From positions 1 through 45,239 of the forward strand of contig JAKUUM010000015.1 of NCBI GenBank assembly GCA_022447065.1: a stretch of 45,239 bases of DNA. Reading direction: 5' to 3'. Both the position numbers and the translations under genes were made by a program. Positions 1 to 8,755 of the stretch are shown piece after piece. The DNA is from SAR86 cluster bacterium (GTDB lineage Bacteria > Pseudomonadota > Gammaproteobacteria > Magnimaribacterales > Magnimaribacteraceae). The notes beneath the pieces were generated by a model. The model was not told the origin of the DNA. It saw nothing but the letters and a program-made list of their open reading frames with translations, and made no database searches. Position 1 is the stretch's first letter. Every line of letters starts with the position of its first letter.

Positions 1-551
1 ACGTCCCATCCTGGCAATCCCTCATCTAATTGAACTCCAAAACTATTTAACGCCATCGACACAAGATTGTATTGACCTACCGTAAAAACTATATCCATCA
101 ATTGCTGGGTATCAAAATAACTAGCCAGTCCCTTCCAAGTCTCATTACTGACATGAGCGTCTTTATGTAGCTCATCCGCAGCTTGCAACAAAACTTTGTC
201 CTTTGCTGACAAACCTTCTGTCTGAGGCCCCGTCTGGGTCGATCTAATTTCTTCATCGCTCACATCACACCTTCTTGCAATAAGAACATGCTGACCCCAT
301 TCATAACCCGCTTGACAAAGAAAACCGATTCTCAAAATCAGAAGTTCCCGGTCTCTGTCAGGCAAAGTGGACTTGCCCAAGATGTGATTAGCAAAAACCA
401 TCCAACGTCTAGCTAAATCGGGATGATGCGCGAGCGTTTTAAAAATATTAAATACTCTGCCTTGACTGACAAAGGGTTTCATTAGTTCCTTTACATCCTC
501 GCTCCAGTCCTTTTCTTCAAGTGGATTGATTCTAGGTTCAGATAATCGCAT
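1..551 (-). CDS. Carboxymuconolactone decarboxylase-like (AhpD-fold) protein, 3' end missing
   Basis: Reading the minus strand from the ATG at 551 gives an open frame of 183 codons that runs off the left edge, so the C-terminus is missing. Residues 50-95 form the AhpD/CMD core, with the motif YEWGQH (E84, W85, H88). In many CMD-family proteins this replaces the E-x-x-C-x-x-H peroxidase motif, so disulfide-based peroxidase activity is unlikely. Family members include gamma-carboxymuconolactone decarboxylases, but most close relatives of this YEW type have no proven reaction. It is divergent from the sulfotransferase-like gene at 691. Family assignment is good; the substrate is unknown. Confidence 0.8.
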   Translation of the reverse strand, partial: MRLSEPRINPLEEKDWSEDVKELMKPFVSQGRVFNIFKTLAHHPDLARRWMVFANHILGKSTLPDRDRELLILRIGFLCQAGYEWGQHVLIARRCDVSDEEIRSTQTGPQTEGLSAKDKVLLQAADELHKDAHVSNETWKGLASYFDTQQLMDIVFTVGQYNLVSMALNSFGVQLDEGLPGWD

Positions 552-624
552 GCCAAGCTCCTTAATTGATTAGTCCAAGAAAGTAATATACTCGAAGTCT
601 TGAAGATATGAGAAAACTCTGCAG

Positions 625-651
625 TTAAGGCAACAAAAATTTGTATATAAT
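625..651 (+). promoter_or_regulatory. Possible sigma70-type promoter for the 691 gene
   Basis: A perfect TATAAT lies at 646-651, about 40 bases before the ATG at 691. The best -35 candidate, TTAAGG at 625-630, is weak and has a 15-base spacer. The call rests mainly on the -10 box and its position between divergent genes. Confidence 0.35.
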
Positions 652-690
652 CTATTTTTTGTCGAAAAACCTAAATTCGAACACTATTTT

Positions 691-1425
691 ATGAAAAAAA
701 TATGTCTCTGGTCGGGTCCTCGTAATATTTCAACCGCACTTATGTACAGTTTTGCACAGCGAGACGATACCAGGGTGGTTGATGAGCCTCTATACGGTCA
801 TTACCTTCGTAAAACAGGAGTTAGGCACCCGGGACGTGAGGAGATAATGGCTGCAGTTAATTGCGACGGTAATTTCGTTATGAAAAATCTTCTAAACTGG
901 AATGATGGAAATGGAAAAAAAGTTCTATTCTTAAAGCAAATGACAAAACATTTAGTTGATGTAAATCGTAATTTTCTTCCAAAATTCAAAAATATACTCC
1001 TCATTCGAAATCCGAGAGAAATGTTGCCATCTCTAGCAGAAAATATACCGCATCCAAACCTTGCCGATACCGGACTTGATCTACAATGGCATCTCTATAA
1101 AAACCTGGAAAGTATGGACAACAATCCCCTTGTTATTGATGCAGATGAATTACTAAGGGACCCGAAAGACATACTCAAACAGCTTTGTCGCCATTTAAAA
1201 CTTAAATTTTTCGATTCCATGTTAAGTTGGCCGGCTAAACCTAGAAAGGAAGATGGTATCTGGGCAAAGTATTGGTATCAATCGTTGCATAAAAGCACTG
1301 GATTCCTGCCTTATCGCCCTAAACCTAACTTTCCTGTAGAACTTAAAAAACTTCTTACAGAATGCACACCTTATTATGAGAAACTACTTACCAAATCAAT
1401 TCGAACCAGTGGTGAAAAATTATGA
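691..1425 (+). CDS. Sulfotransferase-like P-loop protein
   Basis: This 244-residue protein begins with a PAPS-binding-type loop, WSGPRNISTALM (residues 7-18). It also has the R-x7-S arrangement (R106 to S114, RNPREMLPS) that binds the 3'-phosphate of PAPS in sulfotransferases. No signal peptide or membrane segment is visible. The stop overlaps the start of the class IV aminotransferase by four bases (ATGA), so translation is probably coupled. Plants carry a protein in which this same type of domain is fused to an aminotransferase (the branched-chain-aminotransferase-like proteins), which supports a joint function. The sulfated or phosphorylated substrate is unknown; the domain may have lost sulfotransferase activity. 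Confidence 0.8.
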   Translation: MKKICLWSGPRNISTALMYSFAQRDDTRVVDEPLYGHYLRKTGVRHPGREEIMAAVNCDGNFVMKNLLNWNDGNGKKVLFLKQMTKHLVDVNRNFLPKFKNILLIRNPREMLPSLAENIPHPNLADTGLDLQWHLYKNLESMDNNPLVIDADELLRDPKDILKQLCRHLKLKFFDSMLSWPAKPRKEDGIWAKYWYQSLHKSTGFLPYRPKPNFPVELKKLLTECTPYYEKLLTKSIRTSGEKL

Positions 1426-2351
1426 AGTTACCGGACCCACGTAATACCAATATTCTCATTTATATCAATGGAGTGTTACTGCCCAGAGAGGAAGCAAAGA
1501 TTTCTGTCTTTGATAGCGCAGTACAAGGGGGCGATGCCGTCTGGGAGGGATTAAGAGTATATAAAGGACGTATTGCGGCATTCACCAATCATCTTAAACG
1601 ACTCCAGAATTCGGCTAAAACACTTGCATTCAAATCTATACCTTCGTCGGATGATATCCGCAAAGCAATATTCCTCACTCTCGAAGCTAACGGCATGTGG
1701 GATGAAACTCATATTAGGTTAACACTCACCCGAGGTGAAAAAATTACTTCGGGGATGAATCCTAAACTTAATCAGCTTGGTTGTACGCTCATAGTTCTAG
1801 CTGAGTGGAAACCTCCCGTCTATTCAAATTCTGGTATCAGAGTAATAACATCATCAATAAGAAGAAATTCGCCGCAACACTTGGATTCAAAAATTCATCA
1901 CAACAACCTGTTAAATAATATCCTCGCCGTAATAGAAGCCAATACAGCTAATGTTGATAGTGCGGTCATGCTAGATGTTAATGGGTTTATTTCTGAAACC
2001 AATGACACCAATATTTTCTTAGTTAGCGATAATCAAATATTGACTCCTACTACAGATAGTTGCTTACCAGGATTAACAAGGCAAACGATTCTAGAAATAG
2101 CAGCCAAGGAAGGGATAATTACCCATGAAAAAAACCTCTCTAATACAGATCTCTATTCAGCTGATGAAGTATTCACCTCAGGCACCATAGGAGAAATTAC
2201 GCCGGTTCTAGAAGCGGATGGAAGAAAAATTGGAGATGGTAAGGCTGGATCAATGACAAAAAGGATTCAAAAATTATACTCGGCACATGCGTACGAAAAC
2301 GGGGAACCAATCCCCTTTAAAAAACCCCTAAAAAGGGCAGATGAAAACTAG
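1422..2351 (+). CDS. Class IV PLP aminotransferase (BCAT / D-amino-acid aminotransferase-like)
   Basis: The 309-residue protein has the class IV aminotransferase fold. The PLP-binding lysine is K157 (DSKIHHNNLLNN), followed by the ETNDTNIF and TSGTIGEI cofactor-binding segments. It is clearly different from the canonical ilvE elsewhere in the window (18767-19690). It overlaps the preceding sulfotransferase-like gene by four bases, mirroring the plant fusion protein. Class IV members transaminate branched-chain or D-amino acids, or lyse aminodeoxychorismate. The pairing with a sulfotransferase-like protein suggests a specialised substrate, not bulk valine/leucine synthesis, but this is inference. 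Confidence 0.85.
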   Translation: MKLPDPRNTNILIYINGVLLPREEAKISVFDSAVQGGDAVWEGLRVYKGRIAAFTNHLKRLQNSAKTLAFKSIPSSDDIRKAIFLTLEANGMWDETHIRLTLTRGEKITSGMNPKLNQLGCTLIVLAEWKPPVYSNSGIRVITSSIRRNSPQHLDSKIHHNNLLNNILAVIEANTANVDSAVMLDVNGFISETNDTNIFLVSDNQILTPTTDSCLPGLTRQTILEIAAKEGIITHEKNLSNTDLYSADEVFTSGTIGEITPVLEADGRKIGDGKAGSMTKRIQKLYSAHAYENGEPIPFKKPLKRADEN

Positions 2352-2456
2352 AACCTAAATCTAGAATTAAAAACGCGCCCAACCATTAGAACCAAACTAT
2401 GCTTAGGAGTTAAGATTATTGAGTATGAAGTAATTGTTTAACAATAAGGAACATTT

Positions 2457-4736
2457 TTGAAGCACAAAATTACTGGAGCAGATGCTCCTTTTGAGATAGT
2501 TTGGGATAGATTAGGAATTCCGCACGTGTACGCAAGCACTGTGGCTGATGCTTACAGAGGAATGGGCTACGCAGCAGGTTATGAAAGACTATGGCAAATT
2601 CATCTAAGCTGCGCCTACGCCAACGGTGAGGCAGCTGCCTTATTAGGAGAGCGATTTATCCGGCAAGATGCCTTTCAAAGGGCATTTAACGTCCATGGAG
2701 GGCTGACAGATCTTCCAGCCAGTGATGGGGATTGGATTGCTGATGCCTACCTTGAAGGACTTAACGCCTACGTAATATCGTTAGATGAAATTCCGCCCGA
2801 GTTTGCTCATGCTGAAGCGGAACCTCGAGAGTTCAATAGGGCGGATATTGCCGCTAGACACCGATTTACCTCTTGGTTTCAGCACAAAAGTTGGACTGAA
2901 AAATTGGTGTTGGGGCGTTTAATGGCTACTCATGGAGTAGATTATTTTTCTGATCATGTATTACATTTTTCCGATGAGGACCGGGACTTAATCCACGAAC
3001 TCAATGAGCCATTACGAAATCTAGATCCAAAGATGATCGAATTAGCCTATCCCGATGTGAACGTTCCATCCTTCTCCGGCAGTAACAACTGGGCTGTTAC
3101 CGGTGAGCTATCATCCTCGGGAAAACCAATGTTGGCGACTGATCCTCATCAACCTCATGGCCTACCAAATACTTTTTTTTACGTTCATCTCAACGCGGGT
3201 TCCTGGAATACTTTTGGCGCTGCCTTTCCAGGCGTTCCTTATTTCATGATGGGATATACCTCAGAAATAGCATGGGGATTGACCACTGGTTGTGTGGATT
3301 GTTATGACTTATTTATTGAAGAAATGAATGCCGATCAGTATCGAACACAGTCAGGATGGAAGTCACTGGAAACTAGGATAGAAACTATTGAAGTAAAAGG
3401 TAAATCCAGCCAAGAGATAACAATTCAAACAACGCACCACGGAGTTCTTTTAGAACCTTTAATGAAAGAGCTTGGGATGTCTAGCTCTAAGAACGAACAG
3501 TATCAAACGAGTCTGTATTGGTCTCTACAAAATGTGGCGACATCAGCTGGCGCTTTGGCCTTGTTGCCAACTGCTAGATCTGCAAGAGAGTTCGGCGAGT
3601 TTTTATTTGAAAATGAAGTGTGTCCTCTTGTGAATAACATCATCTGTGTCGATAAAGAAAGTCAACTTGAAAGGTATATTGCTACCACAACTCCTGTTCG
3701 GAAGGGAGTAACAGGTTCGGTACCTTTAGCAGGATGGATAGATAAATACGACTTCTTGCTGGCTAAACCAGAACAGCTGTTGGTTGAAAAAAACCCCTCC
3801 AGCGGGTTTGCTTTGACCGCCAATAACGACACGATGGGCGAAAAAGGGGAATTTTATATCCATAATTTTCCGGCACATAGTGCACGAGCGGATCGCATTA
3901 GGGAATTGCTAAGTCAAAAGAAGAAGTTCTCGGTTGAAGATTTTTGTTCGATGCAGTTGGATTTATATGACCTGCGTGCACATGATGTATTACCAGACCT
4001 GATTAAGATACTTCAAGCAAGTAAAGACAAAGAGGTTAGGCTGGCCTCAAAATTGCTGGATGAGTGGGATTGTTGTGCGAGTGCAGAGTCTAGAGGAGCT
4101 TGCCTATATTACCCTTTCTTAGATAGGTTTTGGCAACGTAAATACATGTACAGGGTACTAAAAGATGAGCTGATAAACCTGTTGCCTTTAGGGGCACCAG
4201 GATTAAACCGTTTTGATATTAGTTCTTTTATGAACCCAGAAACAAATTGGATAGATCACGAAGAATTACTAAAGGCAACAATCCAAGAAGAAATGAGAAA
4301 AGTGGTTGATCGGGTCAAGCTGTCACTGGGAAGTGATTACTCAAAGTGGCGATGGGGAAATCTACACAAGATCGAGTTTCGGCATCGTCTAAATAATTAC
4401 CCAACTTGGGAAAAGCTGAAGAAAGGACCTGATGAGATAGGGGGCAGCCCAACGACGCTAAGGATGGCTGTTCATATGGGCAAAGGACCTGGAAAGGCGA
4501 AGGAAAACGAGGTGCCTTGTCGAGTGTTTCATGGTCCCGCCTTTCGCTTAGTGGTCGATTTGGCTGACCCACAGCATGCTAAATTTGTAATAGCAGGTGG
4601 TAATGGCGGACGCGCAGACAGTAATTTTTCTATGAATCAATATGCGACATGGTTAAAAGGAGAATACTTTACTTTGAACCTCAAGAAAGAGGAAATAGAT
4701 GAACACACAGTCTGGCAATTTGAGAAAATCCATTAA
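2457..4736 (+). CDS. Penicillin acylase family N-terminal-nucleophile hydrolase
   Basis: This 759-residue protein matches the penicillin acylase / acyl-homoserine-lactone acylase family, which cleaves amide bonds and matures by self-cleavage. The beta-chain start is visible as SGSNNWAV. Ser209, after Gly208, is the expected autocatalytic cut site and nucleophile. N-terminal features typical of the alpha chain are present (DRLGIPHVYA, AAGYERLWQ). The start is TTG at 2457 with AAGGA at 2446-2450. No signal peptide follows, whereas many relatives are periplasmic, so this one may act in the cytoplasm. The substrate (beta-lactam, N-acyl amino acid, AHL or other amide) cannot be read from the sequence. 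Confidence 0.88.
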   Translation: MKHKITGADAPFEIVWDRLGIPHVYASTVADAYRGMGYAAGYERLWQIHLSCAYANGEAAALLGERFIRQDAFQRAFNVHGGLTDLPASDGDWIADAYLEGLNAYVISLDEIPPEFAHAEAEPREFNRADIAARHRFTSWFQHKSWTEKLVLGRLMATHGVDYFSDHVLHFSDEDRDLIHELNEPLRNLDPKMIELAYPDVNVPSFSGSNNWAVTGELSSSGKPMLATDPHQPHGLPNTFFYVHLNAGSWNTFGAAFPGVPYFMMGYTSEIAWGLTTGCVDCYDLFIEEMNADQYRTQSGWKSLETRIETIEVKGKSSQEITIQTTHHGVLLEPLMKELGMSSSKNEQYQTSLYWSLQNVATSAGALALLPTARSAREFGEFLFENEVCPLVNNIICVDKESQLERYIATTTPVRKGVTGSVPLAGWIDKYDFLLAKPEQLLVEKNPSSGFALTANNDTMGEKGEFYIHNFPAHSARADRIRELLSQKKKFSVEDFCSMQLDLYDLRAHDVLPDLIKILQASKDKEVRLASKLLDEWDCCASAESRGACLYYPFLDRFWQRKYMYRVLKDELINLLPLGAPGLNRFDISSFMNPETNWIDHEELLKATIQEEMRKVVDRVKLSLGSDYSKWRWGNLHKIEFRHRLNNYPTWEKLKKGPDEIGGSPTTLRMAVHMGKGPGKAKENEVPCRVFHGPAFRLVVDLADPQHAKFVIAGGNGGRADSNFSMNQYATWLKGEYFTLNLKKEEIDEHTVWQFEKIH

Positions 4737-4750
4737 GTTATTGAGTGGGA

Positions 4751-5275
4751 ATGAGAATAAATGTAATGGGAACAAGTGGAAGTGGCAAAACTTCTGTCGC
4801 TAGGCGAATAGCTAAGAAGCTGAATATACCTTATGTTGAGTTAGATGAATTGTTTTGGAAACCTAACTGGACTGAATCAACGGATGAGGAGTTGTTTCCT
4901 AAGTTGGAAGAAGCTTTGTCTGTTGATGGTTGGGTACTGGATGGAAACTATACGAGAACCATCCCCATCAAATGGAAGCGATGTCAGATGGCCGTGTATC
5001 TAGATTTACCTTTTCATATCGTTCTTTACAGAATAATAAAAAGAAGTTTAATCAGAGGTTTCAGGAATGAAGAACTATGGGCAGGTAATAAAGAGACTGT
5101 TTTGAAACACCTTTTTACTCGTGACTCTATGATTCTTTGGACAATGAAAACGTTCTTTACCAATCGTAAAAGATTCGCAATAAATTCTAAAAACCCTGAG
5201 TACTCACACATCAAGTTTGTAAGATTACGTTCCAAGAAAGAAATAGGAAATTTTGTTACACAACTTAAAAATTAA
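4751..5275 (+). CDS. Small P-loop kinase, DNA-topology-modulation (FlaR-like) / adenylate-kinase-like family
   Basis: The protein (about 174 residues from ATG 4751) opens with a Walker A motif, GTSGSGKT. This is followed by YVELDELFWKPNW and WVLDGNYT, segments characteristic of the FlaR-like small nucleotide/shikimate-kinase-related family. No DNA-binding domain is seen, and the 'topology modulation' name is historical. A GTG at 4745 in the same frame is an alternative start; ATG 4751 is preferred for codon type and because GAG at 4743-4745 may act as a weak ribosome-binding site. It lies 14 bases after the acylase and is probably cotranscribed. The phosphate acceptor is unknown. Confidence 0.7.
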   Translation: MRINVMGTSGSGKTSVARRIAKKLNIPYVELDELFWKPNWTESTDEELFPKLEEALSVDGWVLDGNYTRTIPIKWKRCQMAVYLDLPFHIVLYRIIKRSLIRGFRNEELWAGNKETVLKHLFTRDSMILWTMKTFFTNRKRFAINSKNPEYSHIKFVRLRSKKEIGNFVTQLKN

Positions 5276-5314
5276 TGGTAAAAATAGTTACTAAATAAGA
5301 GAATAGAGGTAACT

Positions 5315-6724
5315 ATGAAATCTAAAGAAGAAACTTCTAAACCGATAAATTCAGGAAACCGTCCGTCATCTCTAAAACCTGAAGGTGATTGGACTCGTAT
5401 TTTTTCTTATCACGCAATGGATGTAGAGATAACCCGTGCCGAGGGTATTTATTATTATGATACTGATGATAATAGGTATATCGATGCTTCGGGTGGACCT
5501 TTTGCATTTACCTTACCTCATGGTGATTCAAGAATGAAGCAAGCTATCAGTGATCAAATGGATAGTTTTACTCACATTAATCCGACTCTAGCCTCCCGAC
5601 CTCAGGCTGATTATTGCGCAAAGGTATCTGAGGTAACACCCTCAAAGTTAAATACGACTTATCTTGTATCTGGCGGATCTGAAGCTGTAGAAACCGCTAT
5701 GAAAATAGCACGTCAACACCACCTAGCCAAAGGCAATACTGGAAAATATAAGATTATCTCTAATTATGGCAGTTACCACGGGATGACTTTGGCTACCCAA
5801 GGACTTTCGGGTAATCCAGGTTACGACAAATACTTTGGTCAGATGCTTACCAAGTGGCCACACATCCATCAATACTCTGATCACGACAAACCAGAAGGAA
5901 TGACTCGTGAGGAATGGGCAATCAAGTGCGCTGAGCGGTTAGAGAAAATGATTTATTTTGAAGGTCCACAATCAGTAGCCGCCTACATAGCGACACCTCA
6001 TGGATGTGGGTCTGATTGGGGAGTTGTACCTCCAAAAGAGTATTGGCAGGAAATTCGCAGAATATGTGATCACTACGATGTTCTTTTAATTGCTGACGAG
6101 GTAGTCACTGGATTTGGACGAACTGGTAAATGGTTTGCCATGGAACATTTTGGTGTGGAAGCCGATATCATGACAACGGCCAAGGGAATTTCTGGATGCT
6201 ACATTCCACTTGGGGCCGTTATGGTCTCAGATGAGATAAATGAACCTTTTGAGGCAGGAAATGCTTATTTTGTGCATGGCTTCACTAATGGCGGACACCC
6301 AATTGCATGTGCTGCGGGTTCCAAGGCTATCGATATCTACCGGGAAGATAACTTAATTGAGAATTCTAAAAAAATGGGTGAGCATTTATTTACTTATAAA
6401 GAACAACTTTTAGCTCATCCTAGTGTGGCAGATGCTAGGGGCTGGGGATTATGCATGACACTCGAGCTGGTGGAAAACAAGGAGTCTGGAGAATATTTTC
6501 CAAGCAGCAAAGGTGCAGAAAGTATTTTCCATTCACTTACTCTCAAGAACGGTCTTGTTTTTTACAGTACCCTCTATGGTCGACGCAGAGAACCGATGTT
6601 CAAGCGAGGCTTACCGCTTATGATTTGTCCTCCCTTATCCATTAATCAAGAAGAGGTAGATGACTTAATTGGCCGTCTGGATAACACACTTCATGAATGG
6701 GAAGCAGAGATGGGAGTGGGTTGA
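5315..6724 (+). CDS. Class III PLP-dependent aminotransferase
   Basis: This 469-residue protein carries all class III (omega-aminotransferase) landmarks. SGGSEAVETAMKIAR (residues 119-133) binds the PLP phosphate, IADEVVTGFGRTG contains the PLP-ring aspartate D261, and the Schiff-base lysine is K290 in TTAKGISG. Class III enzymes act on amino groups away from the alpha-carboxyl (beta-alanine, GABA, taurine, polyamines) or as decarboxylases/mutases. The exact substrate is not evident. GAGGT at 5306-5310 is a reasonable ribosome-binding site. Its last 26 codons have a diverged copy at 8129-8212, after the next gene, so a paralogue once stood there. Confidence 0.9.
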   Translation: MKSKEETSKPINSGNRPSSLKPEGDWTRIFSYHAMDVEITRAEGIYYYDTDDNRYIDASGGPFAFTLPHGDSRMKQAISDQMDSFTHINPTLASRPQADYCAKVSEVTPSKLNTTYLVSGGSEAVETAMKIARQHHLAKGNTGKYKIISNYGSYHGMTLATQGLSGNPGYDKYFGQMLTKWPHIHQYSDHDKPEGMTREEWAIKCAERLEKMIYFEGPQSVAAYIATPHGCGSDWGVVPPKEYWQEIRRICDHYDVLLIADEVVTGFGRTGKWFAMEHFGVEADIMTTAKGISGCYIPLGAVMVSDEINEPFEAGNAYFVHGFTNGGHPIACAAGSKAIDIYREDNLIENSKKMGEHLFTYKEQLLAHPSVADARGWGLCMTLELVENKESGEYFPSSKGAESIFHSLTLKNGLVFYSTLYGRRREPMFKRGLPLMICPPLSINQEEVDDLIGRLDNTLHEWEAEMGVG

Positions 6725-6753
6725 GAGTTCTTCAGGTTAGTAGTTTCCTCCGT

Positions 6754-8115
6754 ATGGAAAAATGTTTTAGAATATTTTTTTTATTACCTTTTCTTTTAGG
6801 TGGTTGTGGAAATGGCGGTTCTTCCAATGATATCGTTGCCCCTAACATTCAAGATGTCCCCACTTTTTCTTGGTCCTTTAGCCTTCCCGAAGAAGAAGGA
6901 ATGGACCCAGATAAATTAGAAGAAGTTCTACAGTATGTTTTTGATGATGACTTCAATACCCAAGGTTTAATGGTTGTAAGAAATGGAAAAATAGTAGTTG
7001 AAAAATATCAAGGTATTTCAGATTCAACTATCTCAGGACTTCTATCAGTTTTTAGTGACGAAAATCTCTTAAGTTGGGGAACAGGTTTAAGTTATGACGA
7101 TTTTCAAAATATTTTTGGAGATAAAGACAAAGACAGTTTGGCAACAAGTTGGTCATCGGCAAAATCAATAACGAGTAGCTTAATAGGCATAGCTATTGAG
7201 CAAGGATTTATTGATTCCGTGGATGAGTATGCGTCTAGTTATTTACCAGATTGGATAGGAACTGATAAAGAAAACAGCATTACTATCAAAAATATACTCG
7301 AAATGCGATCTTCGCTTAAATGCCCTCCAGGCGGCAACGGGGGAAGTTCTATTTATTTTCAAGAAGATCAATTAACCCCTTCAAAAGACAGGGATTTTAA
7401 CCCAGATATATCTGAAGCCAATCCTCCATATTTTAATAACTGGGTTTATTGCAATGCTGACACAATGCTTCTTGGAGAAATTCTGCAGAACGCAACCGGA
7501 AAATCAGTGCAAGAGTTTGGTGATTATTATCTTTTTTCTAAAGTTGGAATGAGTGTTGATTGGTGGAAAGATGGTCAAGGTAATTACCTAGCATATTGTT
7601 GTATTGATATGACTACGAGAGATTTTGCTAGGTTTGGACTCCTTTGGCGAAATGAAGGCTTTTGGGATGGAGAGAAGATTATTTCATCAGAATGGATTAC
7701 AGAATCCTTAAGTTCAGGAATAAATATTGATTGGTCAGACACAACTTTCTATAACTACCAGTGGTATACACATAATAAATTCACTGATGATGACGATTCC
7801 ATAGAGGTTTATGGCTTTGGTGCGAAAGGATATAACACCAATAATATATGGATTATTCCCAGTTACGATTTGATTATAGTTAGAAATAGCCTATATCACA
7901 GACACATTAAAGTCGGAACGGAAGCAGTTAGAACAGGGAATATCAATGATTGGGTTGATGAAAACGACAGAGATAAAGCTAACTATCACCTAACTTTATA
8001 TCCCGGGAACTTAGCTTTAATTGGTGGACAAGTATATTTATTTGATAACTCTAATGTTCATCTTTTTAATTCAGAAGCAATGGTTAAAGCTCTTATTGAA
8101 TCAATTACCAATTAG
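6754..8115 (+). CDS. Beta-lactamase-fold serine hydrolase, putative lipoprotein
   Basis: Starting at ATG 6754 (453 residues) the protein opens with a lipoprotein signal, MEKCFRIFFLLPFLLGGC, with the lipobox LGGC and Cys18. A longer frame back to 6697 would overlap the upstream gene and bury the signal, so it is not used. Serine-hydrolase motifs follow: SSAK as SxxK (S134, K137), YCN as YxN (Y232, N234), and a late GFGAKGYNTNN segment in the region of the third active-site motif. This resembles class C / 6-aminohexanoate-dimer hydrolase / EstB relatives. Expected location is the periplasm, membrane-anchored; it could hydrolyse esters, amides or peptides. It sits between an aminotransferase and a remnant of that gene's paralogue. 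Confidence 0.82.
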   Translation: MEKCFRIFFLLPFLLGGCGNGGSSNDIVAPNIQDVPTFSWSFSLPEEEGMDPDKLEEVLQYVFDDDFNTQGLMVVRNGKIVVEKYQGISDSTISGLLSVFSDENLLSWGTGLSYDDFQNIFGDKDKDSLATSWSSAKSITSSLIGIAIEQGFIDSVDEYASSYLPDWIGTDKENSITIKNILEMRSSLKCPPGGNGGSSIYFQEDQLTPSKDRDFNPDISEANPPYFNNWVYCNADTMLLGEILQNATGKSVQEFGDYYLFSKVGMSVDWWKDGQGNYLAYCCIDMTTRDFARFGLLWRNEGFWDGEKIISSEWITESLSSGINIDWSDTTFYNYQWYTHNKFTDDDDSIEVYGFGAKGYNTNNIWIIPSYDLIIVRNSLYHRHIKVGTEAVRTGNINDWVDENDRDKANYHLTLYPGNLALIGGQVYLFDNSNVHLFNSEAMVKALIESITN

Positions 8116-8128
8116 AAATCAGTTCACA

Positions 8129-8212
8129 TTTGATCAGGAAGAGGTAGATGACTTGGCTGGTGGTCTGGAGAACACACTAAGTGAGTGGAAAGCTGAGATA
8201 GGAGTCAGTTGA
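8129..8212 (+). pseudogene. 3' remnant of a second class III aminotransferase gene
   Basis: These 27 sense codons plus stop align without gaps to the end of the aminotransferase at 5315-6724. Bases 8130-8212 match 6642-6724 at 66 of 83 positions, and 18 of 26 residues agree (DQEEVDDLAGGLENTL against NQEEVDDLIGRLDNTL). Similarity continues a few bases past the stop codon. No aminotransferase coding sequence precedes it; the lipoprotein gene ends at 8115. The roughly 20% divergence argues against a recent target duplication and for the tail of an old tandem paralogue whose body was deleted or replaced. Confidence 0.8.
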
Positions 8213-8241
8213 AGATTCTTGAAACAGAACCTGTAAGTTCT

Positions 8242-8712
8242 TTATTTCGAATTTGTCTTTATAGATAAAAGAAAAAGTACTAGAAGTAAAACTAGAGTGT
8301 AAGGGGCACCTTCAGCGCCCGGAGTAAGTCCTGTCTTATAGAGATTTGGATCTAAATGCTTCACGAAATTAGGGTAATAAAATAATCTAACTCCCCATTC
8401 TAATATCCAAAATACATACATCAGTGGGATTAAGCTTTTGTATCTGAAAATAACTATCCAACACAGTGCACAAATAATTAACTGTTCTAAACCCCATAAA
8501 GAAAAAAATAAGTAAATAACTGGATTTGGGTCAGGATTACCGCTAAACACTATGAAATTTGCAATTTCATGCAATCCATACTCTTCAAAAAACATATGGA
8601 TGATTGATCGCCAAGTCATTAGTGCTACAAAAAACACAAATCCCCATAAAGCTATTTTGTTGCCGGAAAATTCATTGTTAGCTGGTTTGGGTAAAAGATT
8701 AAAATTAAACAT
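8242..8712 (-). CDS. Small integral membrane protein of unknown function
   Basis: From ATG 8712 the protein has 156 residues and about four hydrophobic segments (GFVFFVALMTW, PVIYLFFSLWGLEQLIICALCWIVIF, LMYVFWILEWGVRLFYY, and the C-terminal LVLLLVLFLLSI). The frame is open back to 8805, but that extension overlaps the divergent gene at 8756, so the internal start is preferred. I do not recognise a specific family. It is convergent with the preceding plus-strand genes and divergent from the DsbA-like gene. Confidence 0.65.
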   Translation of the reverse strand: MFNFNLLPKPANNEFSGNKIALWGFVFFVALMTWRSIIHMFFEEYGLHEIANFIVFSGNPDPNPVIYLFFSLWGLEQLIICALCWIVIFRYKSLIPLMYVFWILEWGVRLFYYPNFVKHLDPNLYKTGLTPGAEGAPYTLVLLLVLFLLSIKTNSK

Positions 8713-8755
8713 AGTTCTGAGTTGAGTTATAAATAATATAGTAGAGTAACAAAAG

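Noticed and set aside
6697-6753. Upstream in-frame start for the lipoprotein gene
   Set aside because: It overlaps the aminotransferase 3' end and would bury the lipoprotein signal that begins cleanly at ATG 6754.
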